Positions 1-5,234 of a DNA stretch of 5,981 nt are shown piece after piece; position 1 is the stretch's first letter; each line of letters starts with the position of its first letter. The notes beneath the pieces were generated by a model. The model did not search any database and was not told where the DNA came from. It worked only from the letters and a program-made list of their open reading frames with translations. The stretch is from Phycisphaerales bacterium UBA4658 (GTDB lineage: Bacteria; Planctomycetota; Phycisphaerae; Phycisphaerales; UBA1924). The DNA lies in the NCBI GenBank assembly GCA_002405485.1, contig DHLW01000010.1, positions 11,635-17,615 on the forward strand, given 5' to 3'. A program made the position numbers and the translations under genes.

Positions 1-738
1 TGTCTTCGGGTCCTTGGGCCTCCACCCCAGCGAGACAAAGCCCTTGAGAAACGGCTCGTTCGGCTGCGGCTCGTTGAGGACGAACTTCGTCCAGTCCGCA
101 GCGCGGATCATGCGATCAGCCCGCTCGCGAATCTCGCCCCCGAAATATGGTCCGACGGCGAGCATCCCGGCAAAGAGCAAGGCCGAGTCGATCGTGCTCA
201 CCACATCCATGTCGATCGGCCGAGCCGTCCGCCCGTCGAGGAAGTGGTAGAACATCCCGTGCACGCGGTTGGTCGGTTCCTGCTCGAGTGCCGTGAGAAT
301 CCGACGGGCACGCTCGGCACCCTGCTCGCGTGTGATCCAGCCGCGCTCCACCGCCGCGGGAATCGCCGCAAGCTGAAAGCCCACACCGGCCACGCTCGCA
401 AAGCGCACGCTCGACCGGTCGTAGACCATGCCCGTCTGCTCGTCGCACGCGTTCCACAGGAACCAGAACGCGGCTCGCTGCACCTCATCGATGAACTCAT
501 CGTCGGCGCGGGAGAACTCGAACGGCGGGCGGCGAACCCCCGGCGGAGAAGAGATCACCCACTCTTCCGCAGTCCGAAGAGTCGACGCCGCGGATTCCGG
601 TCCGCGCGTCACGGAGGGGGATGACGCGCACCCGCACAGGCCCGCGAGCACGGCGCATGCGGCCGTCGCTCGGAAGGGTCGCACGAACAGCCGGCACGCG
701 CAAAGATCGAAAGATCGCAGAAATGCAAGGGCTTGCAT
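1..738 (-). CDS. Glucoamylase-like / GH144-family lipoprotein (3' part outside window)
   Basis: The reading frame stays open from an ATG at 738 to the window edge (246 codons, no stop), so the C-terminal part is missing. The N-terminus looks like a lipoprotein signal: basic residues around 16-23, a hydrophobic stretch AACAVLAGL, then LCGC with Cys37 as the likely lipidated residue. After a Ser/Pro/Arg-rich linker, residues 79-109 (DDEFIDEVQRAAFWFLWNA, then TGMVYDRS), 114-135 (ASVAGVGFQLAAIPAAVERG), 161-168 (GMFYHFLD), 181-191 (STIDSALLFAG) and LGW near 237 match, from memory, the glucoamylase-like family (Pfam Glycoamylase), which includes GH144 endo-beta-1,2-glucanases. It is therefore probably an exported, membrane-anchored glycan hydrolase with an alpha/alpha-barrel fold; the exact substrate is inferred only. 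An in-frame GTG at 684 would give a shorter, more typical signal peptide. Neither start has a strong ribosome site. The gene diverges from a LacI-type regulator, which suggests sugar-dependent control. Confidence 0.85.
   Translation of the reverse strand, partial: MQALAFLRSFDLCACRLFVRPFRATAACAVLAGLCGCASSPSVTRGPESAASTLRTAEEWVISSPPGVRRPPFEFSRADDEFIDEVQRAAFWFLWNACDEQTGMVYDRSSVRFASVAGVGFQLAAIPAAVERGWITREQGAERARRILTALEQEPTNRVHGMFYHFLDGRTARPIDMDVVSTIDSALLFAGMLAVGPYFGGEIRERADRMIRAADWTKFVLNEPQPNEPFLKGFVSLGWRPKDPKT
723..738. promoter_or_regulatory. Candidate LacI-family operator (perfect 7-bp dyad)
   Basis: ATGCAAGGGCTTGCAT has two perfect 7-base inverted arms around a central GG. LacI-family operators commonly follow TGnAAnCGnTTnCA; this site matches every fixed position except the central C, which is G. 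It overlaps the proposed first codons of the glycan-hydrolase gene and lies upstream of the LacI-family gene, so a bound repressor could affect both. The binding protein is inferred, not shown. Confidence 0.6.
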
Positions 739-764
739 GCCGAGACCATACCGTAAACGCTCGA

Positions 765-770
765 TATATT
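765..770 (+). promoter_or_regulatory. -10-like element TATATT for the LacI-family gene
   Basis: TATATT stands out in a GC-rich background and would place the transcript start near 777, giving a leader of about 54 bases before the ATG at 831. No good -35 hexamer sits 16-18 bases upstream, so this is a weak call. If it is correct, the dyad at 723-738 lies just upstream of the -35 position. Confidence 0.3.
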
Positions 771-830
771 CCAGTCGTGACTCGGCGAGAAGACCAGCAC
801 AGCGACGCCCCTCGGCAAGGTCCGGCCTCC

Positions 831-1838
831 ATGGAGGACGTTGCCCAAGCGGCGGGAGTCTCAACGGCGACGGTCAGCCGATTCCTGAACTCCCCGAACC
901 GGGTCGCCAAGGAAACCGCCGACCGTGTTCAGCGGGCCATCCGCGAACTTGGCTACAGACCCAACGTCTTTGCACAAGGTCTGATGACCCGCAAGAGTCA
1001 CGTGATCGGGATTCTGCTGCCCGACATTCACGGCGAGTTCTATTCCGAGCTTCTCCGAGGCGCCGCCGCCGAGGCACGCCGGTTGGGATACCACCTGCTC
1101 ATCAGTTCCGAGAGCGGCGATGGACCGGCAACGATGCTCTCGTCCAACGTGATCGGGTTCATGGCGGGTCTGGCGGTCATGGTCACCGAGCCCAATGAGG
1201 AGCTCTGGCAGCAGATCAAGGCCTCGGGCTTGCCGCTCGTGGTCATTGATGAGGCCATCCACGCCAACGGCCTTGACCGCGTCCTGGTGGACAACGCTTC
1301 GGGCACTCGCGAGGCGGTGAATCATCTTCTGGCGAGCGTTCGGCCGGAGGACATGTACTTCGTGGGCGGTCCGAAGGGGAACTTTGATACCACCGAGCGG
1401 GCCGCGGTCTTCGTCCAGACCATCGCCCACGCTGGTTGGACGCCCTCCGACGAACAGGTGCGATACGGCGAGTACACCGTGGAATGGGGACGCAAGGCCG
1501 CCGGCGCCCTGTTGCAACGAGTCGCGTCGCGTCCCATCGGGGTGCTCGCGGCCAACGACGAGATCGCCTTCGGCATCTTGCAGGCCGCGCAGGAGGCCCA
1601 CGTCGATGTTCCCGCCCGTTTGCGGCTGGTGGGCTTCGATGACACTCGGCTGGCGTCGCTCATGCGCCCGCAGCTCTCGACGGTGCGCATGCCCACGGCG
1701 GACCTCGGCGCACACGCCGTCCGCGTGCTCATCGATCGCCTCGCCCAGCCGCAGCGTGCGGGAACGCTGACCACGCTCCCGACGCGGCTTGTCGTGCGCG
1801 GCACAAGTGGCGATCCCGGGACCGAGAGCGGGAGTTAA
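831..1838 (+). CDS. LacI/GalR-family transcriptional regulator
   Basis: This is a 335-residue protein of normal length for LacI-family repressors. Residues 1-20 (MEDVAQAAGVSTATVSRFLN) form the DNA-binding helix-turn-helix. Residues around 40-53 (RPNVFAQGLMTRKS) form the hinge helix that inserts into the operator minor groove, with the expected Leu. The rest is a periplasmic-binding-protein-like effector domain: IGILLPDIHGEFYSELLRGA, then VDNASGTREAVNHLL, then LAANDEIAFGILQAA, and near the end VGFDDTRLASLMRPQLSTVR, all typical landmarks. The ligand is probably a sugar linked to the divergent glycan-hydrolase gene (inference). I chose ATG 831 because AAGG lies 10 bases upstream and the length fits; a GTG at 777 would add 18 residues before the HTH and is also plausible. 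Longer starts such as 621 would run antisense through the neighbour's signal peptide. The stop overlaps the stop of the convergent STAS gene. Confidence 0.93.
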   Translation: MEDVAQAAGVSTATVSRFLNSPNRVAKETADRVQRAIRELGYRPNVFAQGLMTRKSHVIGILLPDIHGEFYSELLRGAAAEARRLGYHLLISSESGDGPATMLSSNVIGFMAGLAVMVTEPNEELWQQIKASGLPLVVIDEAIHANGLDRVLVDNASGTREAVNHLLASVRPEDMYFVGGPKGNFDTTERAAVFVQTIAHAGWTPSDEQVRYGEYTVEWGRKAAGALLQRVASRPIGVLAANDEIAFGILQAAQEAHVDVPARLRLVGFDDTRLASLMRPQLSTVRMPTADLGAHAVRVLIDRLAQPQRAGTLTTLPTRLVVRGTSGDPGTESGS

Positions 1839-2206
1839 CCCTCGCCGGCGTCTCCGCCCGCGAGCTGCACGCGAGCCAGCGCCGTCATGGTGTCGGGTGC
1901 GGCTTCAAAGACCTTGTCCAGGCCGGTCATGAGCATGATCGACCACACCTCGTCGGTCATCGCGGCCAGCACGAGCGACTTCTTGCCCTCGGCGACGCGC
2001 TTGCGGACACGCAGGAGCGAGGCGATGTGCGAGGAGTTCAGATAGCTCACGCCCGCGAAGTTCAGGACCACGCTGGGCATTTTGTCTGTCGGGGTGTTCT
2101 TGAGCTGGTCCACGAGCGCGGCAATCTCTTCCGAGAGCTCCGGCTCGTCGCCCAGATCGCACAGCACGATTCCCTCAGTCCAGTCCGTCGGCATGACCAA
2201 GAGCAT
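1835..2206 (-). CDS. STAS-domain protein, anti-sigma-factor antagonist type
   Basis: A 123-residue single-domain protein. Residues 45-75 (SVVLNFAGVSYLNSSHIASL, then LRVRKRVAEG) are the core strand and helix of a STAS domain of the SpoIIAA/RsbV kind. The Ser pair at 58-59 sits where the phosphorylated Ser of SpoIIAA lies; the Asp normally before it is Asn57, and the usual Gly after the Ser pair is His60. Such proteins bind and neutralise an anti-sigma factor when unphosphorylated; whether that is the role here is inferred. The gene lies 87 bases downstream of a sigma-factor gene on the same strand, beyond a strong hairpin, but no kinase-type anti-sigma factor is visible. Longer in-frame starts up to 2260 would lie inside that hairpin, so I chose ATG 2206; ATG 2194 is an alternative. 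Neither has an obvious ribosome site. The stop TAA shares TTAA with the convergent LacI-family stop. Confidence 0.85.
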   Translation of the reverse strand: MLLVMPTDWTEGIVLCDLGDEPELSEEIAALVDQLKNTPTDKMPSVVLNFAGVSYLNSSHIASLLRVRKRVAEGKKSLVLAAMTDEVWSIMLMTGLDKVFEAAPDTMTALARVQLAGGDAGEG

Positions 2207-2217
2207 ATCAGAACCGG

Positions 2218-2253
2218 AAAAGAGAGCGGCCCCGGAGGAATGCACCCGGGGCC
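2218..2253 (-). terminator. GC-rich hairpin with short T-run after the sigma-factor gene
   Basis: GCGGCCCCGG (2224-2233) and CCGGGGCCGC (2244-2253) form a perfect 10-bp stem with a 10-base loop. On the minus strand the stem is followed by TCTTTT. It lies 41 bases past the sigma-factor stop and just before the STAS start. The T-run is short and interrupted, so it could terminate fully or only reduce read-through into the STAS gene. Confidence 0.65.
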
Positions 2254-2293
2254 GCGGCAATACATGAAAAAGCGGGCAAATCCCGGCTGACTC

Positions 2294-3469
2294 TCAGATG
2301 AGCGCCAGCCGCTCGTTCTCGTCTTCCATCGGAGACGAGAGCGGGGAGTTGCCGGGCTGCGAGGAGCCCCCGATTGCGCCCTCACCCGCCTGAAGCGCGG
2401 CGAGGGCCGCCTGCTCGCTCGGGGCTTCCTCGGGGTTGCGGGTGCCAAGGAACTTGGCCTCCAGCTCAAGGCGGATCTTCTCCATGGCCTTGTTCTGGAT
2501 CTGCCGCACGCGCTCCTTGGTCACGCCGATGATCTGCCCGACCTGCTCCAGCGTCATCGGCTTCTCGCCGTCGCCGGTCTCAAGCCCGAACCGGTGCTCG
2601 ATGACCGTCCGCTCGACATCCGTCAAGTCGGCGCGATTCTCGGCCACGATCCGCTTGACCTCCTCGGCGGCGTCCTTCTCAAAGTCGGCCCGCTTGGTCT
2701 CGAGATAGTTCGAACGCTCGAGCTTCGGATCGAAATCGGTCGGGAACCGCTGGCGATACTTGGACAGCTTCATGCCCTGACGGCTGAAGGCCTTGAGAAT
2801 CGCTCGGCAGGCATAGGTCGAGAACTTGTACCCGCGCCCGGCGTCGAACTTGTCGACGGCGCGGAGCAGGGCCATGTTCCCTTCGCTGACCAGATCGGCG
2901 AAGTCCACCTCGCTCATGCGGGTGCGCTTGGCCATCGCCAGAACCAGCGCCAGGTTGGTCTCGGCGATCTGCTCGCGCACGCGCTCGGCGATCCGGTACC
3001 ACTTCAGCATGTCCTCGGCCTGCTCCGGAGTGGGCTTGCGGCTGTCGGAGGACCAGATGGTCTTCTGCAGCTCGCTCACCCGGAAGCGGGCGTAGTTGAA
3101 CTGGTGGAACAGGACCTTCTCCTGAGCGCCCGTGAGGATGACCTGCTGGGTGCTCTTGACAGAGCGATGCTTGCCCGGGGACAGGTCGTCCATCACCGGG
3201 TGGTACCACGTCGTGTCGGGCTTGGCGATGTCCGGAGCATCGTCGTAGATCTTGCGATCCGCGCCGGGCTCCCGGAATGCCGTGGAGTCGATGTAGTCGA
3301 TCGGGTTCGCCGGGTTGACCAGGGTTGCCAGGAGCTGCTCGTCTTCCTTTGAGAGCGAGCGGCGTCCCTTGGCCGAGGTCGGGCGTCCGGTTTGGGCCAG
3401 CGAAAACTGCACGCGCGTCTTGCGACGGTGCTGTTCGAGCGGGCTGAGAATGGGCTTCATGTTCACCAT
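2294..3469 (-). CDS. Sigma-70 family RNA polymerase sigma factor, divergent planctomycete-like type
   Basis: A 391-residue protein that should direct RNA polymerase to a promoter class. Residues 112-180 hold a region 1.2/2.1-like helix set (LTGAQEKVLFHQFNYARFR, then REQIAETNLALVLAMAKR). Residues 188-230 are region 2 (VDFADLVSEGNMALLRAVDK, then FDAGRGYKFSTYACRAILKAF). Residues 282-337 are region 4, with VERTVIEHRFGLE, then the promoter -35 helix-turn-helix MTLEQVGQIIGVTKERVRQI. Compared with housekeeping RpoD, the WWIRQAI segment of region 2.4 is replaced by CRAILKAF, and a canonical region 3 is not evident. The first 110 residues and the last 50 (Ala/Gly/Ser/Pro-rich) are not recognised. ATG 3469 was chosen because AGGA lies 7 bases upstream; the frame extends upstream to 3652 but that part lacks sigma-like sequence. 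The adjacent STAS gene hints at partner-switch control (inference). It is probably not the primary sigma factor. Confidence 0.93.
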   Translation of the reverse strand: MVNMKPILSPLEQHRRKTRVQFSLAQTGRPTSAKGRRSLSKEDEQLLATLVNPANPIDYIDSTAFREPGADRKIYDDAPDIAKPDTTWYHPVMDDLSPGKHRSVKSTQQVILTGAQEKVLFHQFNYARFRVSELQKTIWSSDSRKPTPEQAEDMLKWYRIAERVREQIAETNLALVLAMAKRTRMSEVDFADLVSEGNMALLRAVDKFDAGRGYKFSTYACRAILKAFSRQGMKLSKYRQRFPTDFDPKLERSNYLETKRADFEKDAAEEVKRIVAENRADLTDVERTVIEHRFGLETGDGEKPMTLEQVGQIIGVTKERVRQIQNKAMEKIRLELEAKFLGTRNPEEAPSEQAALAALQAGEGAIGGSSQPGNSPLSSPMEDENERLALI

Positions 3470-4149
3470 CGTGAGATCCTGCGGGCCGCTTGCCGTTGTC
3501 ACATCCGGCCAAAGCGCCGAAAACGGCGACTCCACCTTGGAGCCGCCTGGAGCGTCGGCGAGGGGCATTTCGCGACACCTCGTCGACCAACCCGCACCGC
3601 ACACCCGCCTGCGATCCCCGGCACGCAGGCCCGAGCGTCCTGCCCAGACCATCCGAAGACCGCCGACGCGAAGCGGCGCTGCAAACTCCCGTCAAAATGC
3701 GTACGCCAGGTTCCCTCCGGGCGTTCGCTTTCCTACGTTTCCCAGAGTGCCAACCTGCACACGGCAACGGGTTGCACGCCCGAAAACCGCACCCAAGAAC
3801 ACTCGCTGCAAAGAGGCGGCCACGGACCGGTAAGTCCGGGGAACCCACGATTCCGACCCTTTCATCCTCAAAGTTGCCCGCAGCTTTCGCAGCGGCCACA
3901 TGTCAGATGCAGAAGGGAACACATCATTCAGAAATCTTGAAGAGCATCTTTCGATACTCGGAAGATCTTGTACGACAAACTCGACGAAGCGTTTCGCTCT
4001 CAACGAAAAAACGCAGCACTTCCGACACAAAACTCAGCACGATCGTGCCATAATCACCCTGAAATCCTCCCACTTCGTCCATTGACGCCCATCGATGTCG
4101 ATTCGTGCAGACCGTTCGGGATCCATCAAAAAACCGTGATTCGCGGTCT
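3470..4149. other. Intergenic region between divergent sigma-factor and sodA genes
   Basis: No convincing gene was found. Open frames here on both strands are rich in Arg/Pro and show no domain-like pattern. The left part (to about 3900) is GC-rich; the part from about 3900 to 4150 is visibly more AT-rich. That AT-rich part contains a perfect 12-bp palindrome, GCACGATCGTGC (4037-4048), directly followed by CATAAT (4049-4054), a -10-like hexamer for the plus strand without a clear -35. On the minus strand, TTGTCG (3978-3973) and TATCGA (3956-3951), 16 bases apart, form a weak promoter candidate for the sigma-factor gene, which would imply a leader of over 400 bases. No tRNA or known RNA gene was recognised. 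Confidence 0.5.
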
Positions 4150-4178
4150 TTGACGTTTATCGGCGGGGGCGGTAGTCT
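4150..4178 (+). promoter_or_regulatory. Candidate sodA promoter
   Basis: TTGACG (4150-4155) and TAGTCT (4173-4178) are separated by exactly 17 bases, the ideal spacing for a sigma-70 promoter. The -35 is near consensus and the -10 matches 3 of 6 positions. Transcription would begin near 4185, giving an untranslated leader of about 200 bases before sodA. Confidence 0.5.
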
Positions 4179-4201
4179 GAGGAGGTTGCGAGTGGGATGT
4201 C

Positions 4202-4230
4202 GGCGGTCCGGATCCGCAAAGGAGGCCGCC
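4202..4230 (+). promoter_or_regulatory. Leader stem-loop enclosing an AAAGGAGG sequence
   Basis: GGCGGTC (4202-4208) can pair with GGCCGCC (4224-4230), with one G-U pair. The stem and loop enclose AAAGGAGG (4218-4225), a perfect ribosome-binding-like sequence that has no start codon at normal spacing downstream. CGGATCCG in the loop is itself palindromic. The site lies in the predicted sodA leader. Function is unknown. Confidence 0.35.
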
Positions 4231-4297
4231 AACATACTCCATCAAGAGTTGGTTTGCAAGGCGATCGCGCAGCGAAGATCAAACCCGTTGTTTTCAC

Positions 4298-4330
4298 GGA
4301 GGATCACGGCAGAATCGGCCGTGCTCCTCC
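4298..4330 (+). promoter_or_regulatory. Strong stem-loop in the sodA leader
   Basis: GGAGGATCACGGC (4298-4310) pairs with GCCGTGCTCCTCC (4318-4330): 12 base pairs with one internal T-C mismatch and a 7-base loop. It ends 57 bases before the sodA ATG and has no T-run after it, so it is not a classic terminator. It could stabilise the message, bind a regulator, or be a DNA-level operator; the sequence does not say which. Confidence 0.5.
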
Positions 4331-4387
4331 CCAAGAGCCCCCCAGTTTCGGGAAGGTCCGTTTGCGGTTCTTCCCCGGAGAGTCCAC

Positions 4388-5023
4388 ATGGCGTTCACAC
4401 TGCCCAATCTGCCGTATCCGAAGGAAGCTCTGGAACCACACGTCGATGCCCGGACGATGGAGATCCATCACGGGAAGCACCACAAGGCGTACGTGGACAA
4501 CGCGAACAAGGCCCTTGAGGGAACTCCCTGGGCCGACAAGGACCCGGTGGAGGTCATCAGTCGGCTCGCCGACCTGCCCGAGGACAAGCGCGGGCCGGTG
4601 CGCAACAACCTGGGCGGGCACGTGAATCACAGCATGTTCTGGGCGCTCATGGCCCCGGCGGGCAAGGGTGGCGGCGGGGAGCCGACGGGCGAACTGGCCA
4701 AGGCGATCAACGCGGCGTATGGCAACTTCACGCACTTCAAGGAGGAGTTTGCCAAGGCCGCGACCGGGCGTTTCGGGTCTGGGTGGGCGTGGCTGGTGGT
4801 GAAGTCGGATGGGAGCGGCGTGACGATCTGCTCGACTGCGAACCAGGACAGCCCGCTCATGGGCAAGGCGATTGCCGGGTGCGAGGGTCGGCCGGTGCTG
4901 GGGCTGGACGTGTGGGAGCACGCCTACTACCTGCACTATCAGAACCGCCGTGCGGACTACATCACGGCGTGGTGGAACGTGGTGAACTGGTCTGAGGCGA
5001 GCCGGCTGTTTGCGGGCAAGTGA
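4388..5023 (+). CDS. sodA: Superoxide dismutase, Mn type
   Basis: A complete 211-residue enzyme that converts superoxide to hydrogen peroxide and oxygen. No signal peptide is present, so it should be cytoplasmic. All four metal ligands are visible by alignment with E. coli SodA/SodB: His27 (MEIHHGKHH), His81 ([10 protein letters not shown]), Asp174 and His178 (DVWEHAYY). Gly77 together with Gln153 ([11 protein letters not shown]) is the manganese-type pattern; iron enzymes usually carry the outer-sphere Gln at the first of these positions. The C-terminus ([14 protein letters not shown]) also resembles E. coli SodA. A mixed-metal enzyme cannot be excluded. GGAG lies 7 bases upstream of the ATG, which fixes the start. 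The gene has its own candidate promoter, a long structured leader and its own terminator, so it looks monocistronic. Confidence 0.97.
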   Translation: MAFTLPNLPYPKEALEPHVDARTMEIHHGKHHKAYVDNANKALEGTPWADKDPVEVISRLADLPEDKRGPVRNNLGGHVNHSMFWALMAPAGKGGGGEPTGELAKAINAAYGNFTHFKEEFAKAATGRFGSGWAWLVVKSDGSGVTICSTANQDSPLMGKAIAGCEGRPVLGLDVWEHAYYLHYQNRRADYITAWWNVVNWSEASRLFAGK

Positions 5024-5078
5024 GCCGCGTCGGGTCTTGGCGGACCAAGGGGGAGAGGGGGCTGGGTACTGTCAAGTG

Positions 5079-5122
5079 CGCTCCGCGACCGGGAGAAATG
5101 TCGGTCGCGGAGCGTCTTTTTT
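5079..5122 (+). terminator. Intrinsic terminator of sodA
   Basis: CGCTCCGCGACC (5079-5090) pairs perfectly with GGTCGCGGAGCG (5103-5114), a 12-bp stem with a 12-base loop. Two bases later comes a run of six T (5117-5122). It lies 55 bases past the sodA stop and separates sodA from the DUF1800 gene. The reverse strand has no T-run, so it acts in one direction only. Confidence 0.92.
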
Positions 5123-5145
5123 CGGCCGATATCAACCGCCGGAGG

Positions 5146-5167
5146 TTGCACCGGTAGTGTGGTGCAA
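5146..5167. repeat. Inverted repeat upstream of the DUF1800 gene
   Basis: TTGCAC (5146-5151) and GTGCAA (5162-5167) are perfect inverted arms with a 10-base spacer, CGGTAGTGTG. The repeat lies about 70 bases before the DUF1800 start and after the sodA terminator, where that gene's promoter should be. It could be an operator or a chance dyad. A second short dyad, GGACT-TGC-AGTCC, follows at 5189-5201. Confidence 0.35.
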
Positions 5168-5234
5168 TAGCGGAGTTGGCCGATCGTTGGACTTGCAGTC
5201 CGCGGCGAATCAACGCGGCAGCGAGGATGCCCGC

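Noticed and set aside
621..830. Longer N-terminus for the LacI-family protein starting at ATG 621 (or GTG 777).
   Set aside because: From 621 the frame runs antisense through the neighbour's signal peptide and the operator, and the added sequence is Arg-rich without any domain. GTG 777 remains possible but lacks a ribosome site.
2594..3352. Long plus-strand frame (252 codons) opposite the sigma-factor gene.
   Set aside because: It is the antisense shadow of the sigma-factor codons, whose protein is unmistakable.
3470..3652. N-terminal extension of the sigma factor to an ATG at 3652.
   Set aside because: ATG 3469 has AGGA at ideal spacing; the upstream 61 codons are low-complexity and not sigma-like.
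3692..4030. Minus-strand open frame of 112 codons in the same gap.
   Set aside because: No domain pattern and mixed composition. An internal ATG preceded by GAGG is too weak as evidence for a gene.
3490..4053. Plus-strand open frame of 187 codons in the sigma-sodA gap.
   Set aside because: Arg/Pro/Ser-rich with no recognisable domain, crosses the composition change, and has no ribosome site; typical of a chance frame in GC-rich DNA.
4133..4147. Small hairpin ACCG...CGGT with a T-run on the minus strand, as a possible terminator.
   Set aside because: Only four firm base pairs on that strand, and no gene ends there.
3470..4387. CRISPR array, insertion sequence or attachment site in the gap.
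   Set aside because: No regularly spaced direct repeats, no transposase frame and no flanking target duplication seen.
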